Below are positions 12,351 to 22,745 of a stretch of 64,000 nucleotides of DNA, one piece after another. Positions within the stretch are counted from its first letter, which is position 1. Each line of letters begins with the position of its first letter. Below the pieces are notes generated by a model. That model was not told where the DNA came from and searched no databases. It saw nothing but the letters and a program-made list of their open reading frames with translations. Source of the stretch: Bostrychus sinensis (Eukaryota > Chordata > Actinopteri > Gobiiformes > Eleotridae); assembly GCA_020698575.1 (NCBI GenBank), contig CM036253.1, forward strand, positions 34,011,719-34,075,718, in the 5' to 3' direction. The translations under genes were made by a program, and so were the position numbers.

Positions 12351-13029
12351 AGCGGAATAACGGTGTCTGTCTTCCTTTCGTGTTTTTCAGGTTAGTACAG
12401 TGTCCCAAAGCACGAGCATGACTCTTATAAAGTCCGTACAATATAACATTTGGTACAATGTAAAGTTGTTGATTGTAGATGCCATTTTCATGAACAGAAA
12501 CAGATTTGTTTATGCTATTAGCTTAGCATGCTAATTGCTGCGCTAGCTTAGCGACCCGTTTTCTGTCAGACTCCATTGTAGTTTATGTTTCTTAAACATG
12601 TCCCCAGCCACACTGTATGATGTCTAAAGTTATTGTAATGCTGTTAGAATGTTCTTAATATGTTCTTGGAAATTGGTAAAAGCTAAAAGTGTCATCCTGT
12701 AACCTGCTAAGACTGGTAATGCTAATTGTATGTGACCTTGAACTTAGTGAAATGCTAATGTAATGTGCGAGAATAAGAAGTATGATATTTTTGCTATTGA
12801 TGAGTTAAGTTGAAGTTGATTGTAGAGAATAACAGTAACAGTATATTAAGAGACTAAATGATGTTTGAATGTAATATGGTACAGTATAAAACCAAAGTTT
12901 GTTAACTGAATGCAATTGTGTATTGTTTGCTGAACACAATTAAAAGTCAGTTCACAGACTGCAGAGCTCAATAACCAGCTCAATACAAGCGAAATAACGG
13001 TGTCTGTCTTCCTTTCGTGTTTTTCAGAC
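12351..13029. repeat. Two copies of a U5-like sequence, possible LTR remnant
   Basis: A stretch of about 38 bp (AATAACGGTGTCTGTCTTCC then TTTCGTGTTTTTCAG) occurs at about 12356-12391 and again, identical, at about 12993-13028, both preceded by a partly shared GCAGAGCTC segment. The composition and spacing suggest the ends of two LTRs or a rearranged solo LTR. No gag or pol sequence is between them. What is seen is the direct repeat; the LTR origin is inference. Confidence 0.4.
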
Positions 13030-13843
13030 CATATACTTGCCCTAACAATTAATTTTAAACTACAAGCAGTGTTGTACCGGCCCAATACCTGCTACATACA
13101 CTTATTCTGAAGTGTTGGACACTGTACTGAAACTATAAATGTTTTTTTTTTTTTTCCTTTTCGAATTGAGCCTCTGAGAGAGAAATACACTTATATGACA
13201 TTCAGATTTTTTTGGATACCTGTATATTCACAACATCCCCACAACACACTTTCATTAATTGTTGTTTGAGTTCAGGCTTGTTTGTTGAAGTGAATTAAAC
13301 CAGTCCCCATAAGGAACAATAGCACTGTGCATGAAAGGTCCTCACGAGGCCTGTTTTACTCTCGATGTGTGTGTACTGGGGTCATCTTTTCATTTTAAAG
13401 TTTTAATAACATATTGTCACTATTGTTTAAACTTTTCATCCACAGATTGTTACACACATATGACATGAAAATTAGGTTATTGTGACAAGACTGAGATTGA
13501 CTAAAAGTATCGTAGTAAGTTTTTAAGTCGCAAGAGCCTTGATGCCAATTTCATATTGATTAGTTATTTTTCTTGGAGCTGTCATGACATTTATTCTCTT
13601 ACACTATTCACTGAATAACTGATTATGTAATATTGATATTCTTAGTGAGTTATCCTATTTAATACAAAATATCAGAGAATCCTCAAATTGTTCTCCTTTG
13701 CTTTTAGATCAAAATGATGTATTCAGATTTGTCTCTTTTTTCCCCTTACTGTTATAAAAAGAGTTCAGATTTTGACTGTTACTTCTCGGTCTTAATTGTG
13801 TCTACCTATTTCCAATTTTGCTCCTTTTTTGTTTGTTTTTTAG
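13030..13843. other. AT-rich DNA, no gene
   Basis: No open frame or repeat structure of note. The final bases (TTGTTTTTTAG) form a good splice acceptor for the following exon-like stretch. Confidence 0.4.
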
Positions 13844-15830
13844 ATGAAATACACAAATACAAATTATCAAGACATTGATGAGCTCTATTCCACACCAGAG
13901 AGTTCAGATGATTACATTCCAGATGCCACTTCAGTGACAATGACGTCAGTCTTAAAATAAACAGCAAGTTCTTAATAAACTGATGGTTGATAAATCTGGC
14001 TTAGAGCGTAACCCTGATCAAGACACAAGTAGTTGTTAGTGCATACCAAAGAGGAGCTGGCAGTAGAGTGTAAAACAAGAGACATTACTGCTTGTGTTGT
14101 TCTAAACCTTATTCTAAAATGGTAAGGCATCAAGAAAGTTCACACACAAATTAATCTGATATGGCTAGAGCTCTAAGCTTTCCAAAGGGTTCAAAGAAGA
14201 GAAAATACCAGCCTGATTACATTCACAATCAAGGAAACTCTACTCACAATGCTGCTGTCACAGAATCAGGTAAGGAGGAACTAGTCCCATTTTTACTTTT
14301 TACAAGAAAGGTCCTCTGGAGACACATGCGACCTGGAAAAAATTATGTTCAGTCCATGCATACTTACACCAGGCTTGTGCTTTTTAAACATGACCAAACA
14401 ACTGTGGGGAGGAATCAGGCCCATCGAGAGGCTTGCTGGGGCCCGGGGCAAAAAGGCTTCACATGGGCCCATTATAACAGGAAATATAAGAAGAGAGATC
14501 ATTTGTGGGCCCCTCTGACCCTGAGGCCTGGCACAACTGATCCCTTTGCCTCCCCTGTTGACGGGCCTGGGCAAAATCAGTGCCATGAATCCTGACCCAA
14601 TCTTCAATATAATGAAAAATGACAGAGTATTTGTTGAAATTGGGCAGCACTTGTTCAACAAAGGTGGGCTGTCAGCCAAGAAACAAACTGTGTGTGGGAG
14701 AAGATGAGAGAAGGTTGATGTGACAGAGCGGCTTTAACTGCCTCGTCACTCTGTGGCCCAGCGAAGCTCTCATGGCTGAGGGAATGCCGGTGCAGGGAGC
14801 GCTCTTATGTACCGCAGAGGGGTGCCATTACAAACTGTTTTTATGTGTCCCCAATGTTCCCCATAACTCACGAACTGTTTATCCCTGGTTCGTAGTGCTT
14901 TTGAGGGTGCACACTCAACACCAACTGGTCTCTCCACACACAGACAGGGCAGGACTTACCTGTGATGAACTGAACTCTGTTGCTGCTCCACTGTCTCACT
15001 GCCGGGGAAAACCGGAGCACTAATGCAAAAAATACTGTCAATTTGCAGGCATTTGGGGATCATGTGACCATGGAAGATTCTATTTTGTTTGGTTTGGGAA
15101 TTGTTCTGCAATGTATTATGTAATGGTTGCTATTTACTGGCTATGCAAAGTTTGTATAATGTACATGTGAGTGTTTATTTAATTTGTTCATTCATTTTGT
15201 GCGTGGAAATAGTAATACTTCTTAAAACCCCTTTAGCTTGTTAAATGGTATGCCCAGGGGAGGGGCTGCCTTTTCACTTTATCCTCTTAACTGCTATAAG
15301 TCTTTGAGTATTGCAGTACTGTTGACTTTGTTGTTTCTTTTGCTGTAAATATCTCAGTTTGGAGCCCTTTTTTCACCTCTGCACTGTAAATATTTTTCAC
15401 ACTTTTTGTACTTGTGGGAAAGAGATCTAAATAAATATCACCAAAATCAAGTTTTTGAGACTGGGCAATCTTTTTTTTCCATAATTTTGAACTGAACTCA
15501 CTACAGTTGATTAACAATGCAAGGAGAGTCACCTCTTTCCGAATGCTGGAAGATTATGTAAATCCAAAGAAGTACATGGAGACTGTGAAAGCTGACATCT
15601 GGACAAGTGGCTATGATTCCATCAATTGCAAACAAGCTTGGAAATGCCCTAGTTAATATATACAAACTCTTAAAAACCCAGAGCTTCAATTTAAATGACG
15701 AACAGCTTGTGAAGAATGCCAGTGAGTTTCTAAAAGTTAATGCAAAAAAAGTGGAACGAGATGATCTCAGCTTCATCACTGAGGAATATCAGGGAAGCAA
15801 AATGGAATGTGCCTATTGGCCCTAGCCTGG
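13844..15830 (+). pseudogene. Decayed multi-exon gene of a fish multicopy family, unrecognised
   Basis: Three coding-like pieces lie in order. First, 13844-13960 follows a TTTTTTAG acceptor and encodes 38 residues with an acidic ESSDDYIPD motif. Second, 14161-14269 ends at CAG|GTAAGG. Third, about 15553-15830 has three partly overlapping frames. In the third piece the frame seems to shift near 15600 and again at the A-run near 15744; the downstream frame reads KWNEMISASSLRNIREAKWN. This resembles the N-terminal half of proteins with a tyrosine-recombinase-like domain that are highly multicopy in fishes, but that comes from memory of the motif style. With two frame breaks and no C-terminal part it is not functional. 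Confidence 0.4.
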
Positions 15831-16607
15831 CAAGCAAGACTAGCTCTGTCTATTCTATACAGAGAACTAGTCTGGTAACGCTCCAATACAAAGGGTTTCC
15901 AGAGGGTGGGAGTAAGGGATGCAGTCAATCAGAGGGCATAACACAAGAAGAGTGACAACAGATTTGTCATAACAAACATGATGGGAGACTGCTATGGAGG
16001 ATTTTGCCAGTTTTAGAAACACAACTCAAGAATATTGAGCTCTATTAATGTCTTCTATTTAATTCTAAATGAGGACAGCAACAGCTCAAATAATCATTGG
16101 GCAAGGTTTGTGTAAACATGTTTACCGGGACTTTACTGTGATCAATGTCGCAACAAGACAAAACTGATTAAGTACAACACAACAAGCTTCAGCATCAGCT
16201 GGTGATAAAAGAGAGCACTGAATGCCATCAAGCTTTGGTGAAGTTGTGCTGTAGCCCTGCTGAGTGTTTTAGACCATTGTTAATTCTTAATTACAATATG
16301 AATTACCATGAGTCTAACTTTATTCTTACTAAGGCTGAAGTTTTAAAGTGCCACTCAAATCAGTTACCAAAGCTAAAGTAAATAAATTGTGCCAATCAAT
16401 GAGAAATAAAGACGTTTCTAACATGTTTTATTTATTAAATGTGGCTCTAGCTGCTTTAAATACTTAATGACCTTTATCTTACCTACAATAAAGTTTATAG
16501 TTTACATAAAAATGCTTTTTGGTATTTACTGTCTAAAAGCTGTTCATTTGCTCATACATGGACTTGTTTACCCATATAACATTTTTAAATAATAAAAAAT
16601 TATCACT
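15831..16607. other. Non-coding DNA between a decayed ORF series and a LINE
   Basis: A TAGCCTGGCAAGCAAGACTAG start at 15823 resembles the short element at 5527, but no right end was found. The rest is AT-rich and featureless. Confidence 0.4.
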
Positions 16608-17033
16608 GCAGCCGGGGCCCCACCCTGGAGCCAGGCCTGTGGTTGGGGCTCGATTGGGAGCGCCTGGTGGCCGAGTCGCTCCCCAAGGGGCCCGGCCGGG
16701 TCCAGCCCGAAAGGACGACGTGGGGCCATCCTCCCGTGGACCCACCACCTACAGGAGGAACCGTAAGGGGCCAGTGCAAGAGGATCGGGCAGTGGTTGAA
16801 GGCGGGGGCCTCGGCATCTCGATCCCTGGATGCAGAAACTGGCTCTGGGGACATGGAATGTCACCTCGCTGGGGGGGAAGGAGCCTGAGCTTGTGCGGGA
16901 GGTTGAGCGTTACCGACTACAGATAGATGGACTCGCCTCCACGCACAGTTTGGGCTCTGGAACCCAACTCCTTGAGAGGGGCTGAACTCTCTTCTACTCT
17001 GGCATTGCCCATGGTGAGAGGTGGCGGGCTGGT

Positions 17034-17756
17034 GTGGGCTTACTCATAGCTCCCCAGCTCAGCCGCCATGTGTTGGAGTTTTCCCCGGTGAATGAAAGGG
17101 TCGCGCCCCTATGCCTTTGGGTTGGGTACAGGTCTCTCACTGTTGTTTTGGCTTACCCGGCCTTCTTGGGGTCCCTGGGAGGGGTGCTGGAAAGTGCTCC
17201 AACTGGGGACTCCGTCATTCTACTGGGGGACTTCAACGCTCACGTGGGCAGCGACAGTGATACCTGGAGGGGCGTGATTGGGAGGAACGGCCTCCCTGAT
17301 CTGAACCCAAGCGGTGTTTTGTTAGTGGACTTCTGTGCTAGTCACGGATTGTCCATAACAAACACCATGTTCAAGCACAAGGGTGTCCAATTGCACGTGG
17401 CACCAGGACACCCTAGGCCGGAGGTCGATGATCGACTTTGTTGTCGTGTCATTGACCTTCAGCCGTGTGTCTTGGACACTCGGGTGAAGAGAGGGGCGGA
17501 GCTGTCAGCTGATCACCACCTGGTGGTGAGTTGGATCCACTGGCAGAGGAGGAGGTCGGACAGACTCGGCAGGCCCAAACGTATTGTGAGGGTCTGTTGG
17601 GAACGTCTGGCTGAGCCCTCTGTCAGAGGGGTCTTCAACTCCCACCTCCGGGAGAGCTTTGACCAGATCCTGAGGGAGGCTGGAGACATTGAGTCCGAGT
17701 GGACCATGTTCTCTGCCTCTATTGTCAATGCAGCCATCAGGAGCTGTGGCCATTAG
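17034..17756 (+). pseudogene. LINE endonuclease domain (APE type), broken
   Basis: A 240-codon frame with the apurinic endonuclease signatures GDFNAHVG (about residues 66-73) and SADHHLVV (about residues 157-164). These residues bind metal and cut target DNA during target-primed reverse transcription. The frame before it (from about 16846, LGTWNVTSL) is the domain start and is separated by a stop near 16984. It ends at a TAG where the linker to the reverse transcriptase should continue. Confidence 0.8.
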
Positions 17757-17909
17757 GTCTCTGGTGCCTGTCGTTGCGGCAACCCCCGAACCCGGTGGTG
17801 GACACCGGAAGTAAGGGATGCTGTCAGGCTGAAGAAGGAGTCCTATCGAGCCTGGCTGGCTTGTGGGACTACTGAGGCAGCCGACTGGTACCGGCAGGCC
17901 AAGCGTGCT

Positions 17910-18568
17910 GTGGCCCGGGCGGTTGTGGAGGCAAAAACTCGGGTCTGGGAGGAGTTCGGGGAGGCCATGGAGGAGGATTATCGGTCGGCCTCAAAGAGAT
18001 TCTGGCAAACCGTCCGCCGCCTCAGGAGGGGGAAGCAGTTTTTCACCAACACTGTTTACAGTGGAGGTGGGGAGCTGTTGACCTCGACTGGGGATGTTGT
18101 CGGCGGTGTAAGGAATACTTTGAGGATCTCCTCAATCCCACCGACACGCCTTCCGTTGAGGAAGCAGAGGTTGGGGACTCAGAGGTGGATTCATCCATCA
18201 CCCAAGCTGAAGTCACCGAGGTGGTCAAAAAGCTCCTCGGTGGCAAGGCACCGGGGCTGGATGAGATCCGCCCTGAATACCTAAAGTCTCTGGATGTTGT
18301 GGGGCTGTCGTGGCTGACACGTCTCTGCAACATCGCGTGGCGGTCGGGGACAGTGCCTCTGGACTGGCAGACCGGGGTGGTGGTCCCTCTTTTTAAGAAA
18401 GGGGACCAGAGAGTGTGTTCCAACTACAGGGGGATCAAACTTCTCAGCCTCCCCGGGAAAGTCTATTCCAGGGTACTGGAAAGGAGAATTCGGCCGATAG
18501 TCAAACCTCGAATCCAGGAAGAACAATGCGGTTTTCGTCCAGGTCGTGGAACAGTGGACCAGCTTTAA
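17910..18568 (+). pseudogene. LINE reverse transcriptase, N-terminal half, broken
   Basis: Frames at 17910-18284 and 18185-18568 encode the linker and fingers of the reverse transcriptase (SNYRGIKLLSLPGKVYSRVL, EEQCGFRPGRGTVDQL). A frameshift near 18105 and a TAA at 18566-18568 interrupt it, and the catalytic YxDD region is missing because of the deletion further on. It cannot be active. Confidence 0.8.
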
Positions 18569-18571
18569 ACC

Positions 18572-18928
18572 CTCTATTGGGTGCTCGAGGGTTCATGGGA
18601 GTTCGCCCAACCAGTCCACATGTGCTTTGTGGACCTGGATAAGGCGTTCGACCGTGTCCCTCGTAGCATCCTTTGGGGGTGCTCTGGGAGCAAGAGTTTG
18701 GTTCGCATTGCTGGTTGTAAGTGGAACCTGTTTCCAGTGCATGTTGGACTCCGGCAGGGCTGCCCTTTGTGGGCTCTGCCCTGGGAACGCCTTGGGGTTC
18801 CTCCAGAGGAGCTGGAGGAAGTGTCCGGGGAGAGGGATGTCTGGGTGTCCCTGCTTAGACTGCTGCCTCCGTGACCCGGCCCCGGATAAAGTGGAAGAAG
18901 ATGGATGGATGGATGGATGGATGGATGG
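18572..18928 (+). repeat. LINE-derived segment opening array unit 1
   Basis: This part of the long LINE starts at CTCTATTGGGTGCTCGAGG and ends in (GGAT)n. It is the piece present in all later units, with the same two internal deletions. Here alone it continues leftward into the rest of the LINE. Confidence 0.9.
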
Positions 18929-19677
18929 AAAAAATTATCACAACTAGTCAAAAGGATTTTATTTACAGGACACATGCAAGCAGTTACAACCACACACAAT
19001 CAAACGTGTATAATAATGTATTAGTCTTATACTGCACTTTTTTTAATAATTTAAAGTCACTTTACAATTAGGTGTAATATTCATTTACTTCTCAGTCACA
19101 CTCTGTGGTTCACAGCAAGAACAGTGACTAAAAATATTTAAATATGCCTACTATATAAGGACTGATCAGGTATTGCAGAGCAATCTAGTGTTCACCTCAT
19201 ACCTACACTGGGATGTCAGATCTTTTTCTTCCATGTATCCATGTATTGTATGTTATGTGTGGCAGGAAACATCTTTGAGGTGTAGCTGGGCTCTAATCAG
19301 ATATCTCATGTATAATCTTATGAACAACTTGTGCAGTTAAAATGTGAATACAGGAGGTGTTACAGGAGAAATGTAACGTCCAATATGATGTGCTCTGTAA
19401 CTGAATAATATATTCTCCAAATTCGGTGCAAGCAGTATTAGAGCTGAACAGATGTGCGGTTTCCTGAAGTATCTCTCCAAGAATACTGTGCAGTTTATCT
19501 ATAACATCACATGCTCATAGAAGTAGAGGGGTAGGCTCTTTACAACCTTGTAATGGAATGCAAAATAAGAGACATTAAGTGCAGCTCAGAGAGACTGCTG
19601 CAATAGTTTTTGGAAAGTTGTTGTGCTGCTGTACAGAGCTTTTTTCATTACTCCAGTCTCCAGATCCACAGTGTCTG
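18929..19677. other. Shared spacer between LINE and minisatellite (unit 1)
   Basis: Repeated nearly unchanged at 32992-33298 plus 41705-42150, at 49777-50525 and at 61416-62164. No coding frame. The site CTTCCATGTATCCATG near 19230 is the intact version of the sequence that carries the Gypsy element in unit 2. Confidence 0.85.
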
Positions 19678-19800
19678 TACAGGTGAACTCCAGACCAACA
19701 GATACAGTCAGTGTGAGTACAGGTGAACTCCAGACCAGCAGATACAGTCAGTGTGAGTACAGGTGAACTCCAGACCAGCAGATACAGTCAGTGTGAGTAG
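19678..19800. repeat. 40-bp minisatellite, 3 copies (unit 1)
   Basis: Unit TACAGGTGAACTCCAGACCA followed by GCAGATACAGTCAGTGTGAG. Three full copies, then the array stops abruptly at a LINE insertion. Confidence 0.95.
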
Positions 19801-19804
19801 ATGG

Positions 19805-21593
19805 ATGGGAAAAGTTCGGGGAGGCCATGGAGGAGGACTATCGGTTGGCCTCAAAGAAATTCTGGCAAACTGTCCGCCGCCTCAGGAGGGGGAAGCAGTG
19901 CTTCACCAACACTGTTTACAGTGGAGGTGGGAAGCTGTTGACCTGGACTGGGGATGTTGTCGGGCAGTGGAAGGAATACTTTGAGGATCTCCTCAATCCC
20001 ACTGTCACGCCTTCCGTTGAGGAAGCAGAGGCTGGAGACTCAGAGGTGGACTTGTCCATCACTCAAGCTGAAGTCACTGAGGTGTTTGGAAAGCTCCTCA
20101 GTGGCAAGGCTCCGGGGGTGGATGAGATCCATCCTGAGTACCTCAAGTCCCTGGATGTTGTGGGGCTGTCGTGGCTGACACGTCTCTGCAACATTGCGTG
20201 GCGGTCGGGGACAGTGCCTCTGGACTGGCAGACCGGGGTGGTGGTCCCTCTTTTTAAGAAGGGGGACCGGAGGGTGTGTTCCAACTACAGGGGGATCACA
20301 CTCCTCAGCCTCCCCGGGAAAGTCTATTCCAGGGTACTGGAGAGGAGAATTCGGCCAATAGTCGAACCTCGGATTCAGGAGGAACAATGCGGTTTTCGTC
20401 CTAGCCGTGGAACAGTGGACCAGCTCTACACCCTCTATCGGGTGCTCGAGGGTTCATGGGAGTTCTCCCATCCAGTCCACATGTGTTTTGTGGATTTGGA
20501 GAAGGCGTTCGACCGTGTCCCTCATAGCGTCCTGTGGGGGGTACTCTGGGAGTATGGGGTCCGGGGCCCTTTGCTAAGGGCTGTCCGGTCCCTGTATGAC
20601 CGGAGCAGGAGCTTGGTCCGCATTGCCGGTTGTAAGTCAGACCTGTTTCCAGTGCATGTTGGACTCCGGCAGGGCTGCCCTTTGTCACCGGTTCTGTTCA
20701 TTATTTTTATGGACAGAATTTCTAGGCGCAGCCAAGGGCCGGAGGGAGTCTGGTTTGGGAACCACAGGATTTCATCTTTTTGCGGATGATGTTGTCCTGT
20801 TGGCTTCATCAAACCAGGACCTTCAGTGTGCACTGGGGTGGTTTGCGGCCGAGTGTGAAGCGGCTGGGATGAGAATCAGCACCTCCAAGTCCGAGGCCAT
20901 GGTTCTCGACCGGAAAAGGGTGGCTTGCCCTCTCCAGGTTGGGGGAGAGTTCCTGCCTCAAGTGGAGGAGTTCAAGTATCTTGGGGTCTTGTTCACGAGT
21001 GAGGGAAGGATGGAGCGTGAGATCGACAGGCGGATCGGTGCGGTGTCTGCAGTAATGCAGTCGTTGTATCGGTCTGTTGTGGTAAAGAAGGAGCTGATCC
21101 GAAAGGCGAAGCTCTCGATTTATCGGTCAATCTACGTTCCTACTCTCACCTGTGGTCATGAGCTTTGGGTCATGACCGAAAGGACAAGATCCCGGATACA
21201 AGCGGCCAAAATGAGTTTCTTCCGCAGGGTGGCTGGGCGCTCCCTTAGAGATAAGGTGAGGAGCTCTGTCACACGGGAGGAGCTCGGAGTAGAGCCGCTG
21301 CTCCTCCACATCGAGAGGAGTCAGTTGAGGTGGCTCGGGCATCTGTTCCGGATGCATCCTGGTCGCCTCCCTGGGGAGGTGTTCCGGGCATGTCCCACCG
21401 GGAGGAGGCCCCGGGGAAGACCTAGGACACGCTGGAGGGACTATGTCTCTCGGCTGGCCTGGGAACGCCTTGGGGTCCCCCCGGTAGAGCTGGAGGAAGT
21501 GTCTGTGGATAGGGAAGTCTGGGCATCTTTGCTTAGACTGCTGCCTCCACGACCCGGTCCCGGATAAGCAGAAGAAGATGGATGGATGGATGG
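19805..21593 (+). mobile_element. RTE-clade LINE, 5'-truncated insertion private to unit 1
   Basis: It begins within the linker before the reverse transcriptase (GTTCGGGGAGGCCATGG at about 19815) and ends in a (GGAT)n tail at 21580-21593. Compared with the other units, the insertion replaces the end of the minisatellite and about 90 bp after it, up to AATTTATATTTTAG. The insertion thus came with a target deletion, perhaps guided by the GATGGATG present in the lost flank. Confidence 0.85.
19827..21567 (+). pseudogene. LINE reverse transcriptase, nearly complete, one frame break
   Basis: Two overlapping frames (19827-20789 and 20596-21567) together span the reverse transcriptase and C-terminal region. 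The first carries SNYRGITLLSLPGKVYSRVL, the palm motif DLEKAFDRVP and GLRQGCPLSPVLF. The second carries the catalytic FADDVVLLAS and the C-terminal LRWLGHLFRMHPGRLPGEVF. The change of frame falls near 20690-20740, between the SPVLF and FADD motifs. Both catalytic regions survive, so this copy is younger than the one at 16608, but it lacks the endonuclease. Confidence 0.85.
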
Positions 21594-22675
21594 AATTTAT
21601 ATTTTAGATGGATAATATGGGTGCAGTTTATGATTTTACCTCTCAAGATTCATGACAAAACATAGTTTATAATAAGTCTTAACTACATTTTAACAGAGAC
21701 TGCTTTAGTAACTATTAGGGGCTGGTGGACTAAAGTGGCATAACATAAACTTTGTACCATCTTACATTTTGTGTTCCTTTTTTAGTGGAGGAGGTCAAAC
21801 ACACAGCCATCAGCCTGCAGTCTCACTGTACCGTGGGCAGAAAAGACTGCCCAAACTTTAACCAGGACCTCTGAACCTATGTTGTATGATTTTTTTAATA
21901 TATAAAATTACAGCTCAGATATTGGGAGAAATGTAGAAGAGCGAGCTTCGCTAACTGAGTAAACTGATTAAAAGACATGTTATTTCGTTGGAGTTTTAGC
22001 GGGCTTATCTCTGTGAATATGAGGTCATTTTTTTATAAAACAAAGACTGTTTTGAAGCTCGAGAAATGTAGGACACCTTTAAGGAGTGAAGGGAGTGTAA
22101 AAATACTCACCCGCTTTGTCAGAAGTCCGCAATTCGCCCCGTCTCGCAGCGTTACAGCTCTCGTTTTTGCCTTTCTTGCTGGCTCTCTCGTCTGTTGCTC
22201 CAACACAGCGGACAATGGAGACACAACGACTGGAACTTTTTTGCAAAAGTCAAAGCAAGCCAAAACATCTTTAAGAGTTGTCATGACTGTCTTGGTCACA
22301 GAAGCAAAACAAGTTACGAAGCTGGCCCTCCATTAGCCTCTGCATAGCCTCCACCAAAAAAACGTTTCAGGCGCAGAGTGTGATGCAGCTCCTAATGGCC
22401 TGCTCTGATTGTTTAGCTCCAAGGGAGCTTGAGAAATCATTGGGTTATGGAATGAAGCCAGGCTAACACCACGGGCTCGGGCTAAATGCTAACAAATTAG
22501 CGTCGCTCCCCAGACCCGCAAAGGGCACACAGGGCACGCACAAAGACCAGAGAGGTACACATCAACTCGTCTAAGATCAGGGAAGAACATACAGGATTTT
22601 CGCGACCCCCTTTTTTCGACCGGTAAATGGACATTTTCCCCCAGCTAGTACCTTATACTGTCCAGTTACTGGTAA

Positions 22676-22678
<3 letters not shown>
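21594..22678. other. Shared spacer between minisatellite and AT palindrome (unit 1)
   Basis: Also found at 42494-43613, 50950-52058 and 62870-63978. It contains a 119-codon plus-strand frame (21977-22336) and an 88-codon minus-strand frame, both open in every unit, but the DNA is too similar among units for that to prove coding. A CpG-rich stretch with a CCAAT-like ATTGGTTCAG (seen in units 2-4) lies at the right. In unit 1 the last part (CCAGCCAGTCAGG onward), including the palindrome's left arm, is missing. Confidence 0.6.
21786..21874 (+). other. Candidate terminal exon, unit 1
   Basis: After TTCCTTTTTTAG a frame of 28 codons ends in TGA (…HCTVGRKDCPNFNQDL). The copies are at 42686-42783, 51141-51229 and 63060-63148. 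The copy in unit 2 is 9 bp longer and stays in frame. It might be the last exon of a gene cut by the original duplication, or chance. No partner exon was recognised. Confidence 0.25.

Positions 22679-22742
<64 letters not shown>
22679..22742. repeat. (TA)n, left piece in unit 1
   Basis: About 32 TA dinucleotides. It corresponds to the centre of the AT palindrome, here with its left arm deleted and a Tc1 element inserted. Confidence 0.95.

Positions 22743-22745
<3 letters not shown>

Larger units (their letters stand above)
16608..18928 (+). mobile_element. RTE-clade LINE (Rex3-like), long copy with internal deletions
   Basis: A GC-rich non-LTR retrotransposon with an apurinic-type endonuclease followed by reverse transcriptase, ending in a (GGAT)n tail at 18901-18928. 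The short 3' UTR and GATG-type tail fit the RTE/Rex3 group of fishes. Two internal deletions are evident: one removes the segment between PRSILWG and SLVRIAG, and the other joins GLRQGCPL directly to the C-terminal WALPWERLGV, losing the YxDD region. From 18572 on, the copy is the same sequence found in every later array unit. Confidence 0.85.

Noticed and set aside
18901..18928. (GGAT)n as an independent microsatellite
   Set aside because: It is the 3' tail of the RTE-type LINE, as at 32970, 49757 and 61397.
21977..22336. 119-codon open frame repeated in all array units, with an 88-codon frame opposite
   Set aside because: The units are nearly identical in DNA, so openness in each is not independent evidence. 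There is no recognisable domain, and the start is shortened in units 3 and 4. It is described within the spacer entries and not called as a gene.
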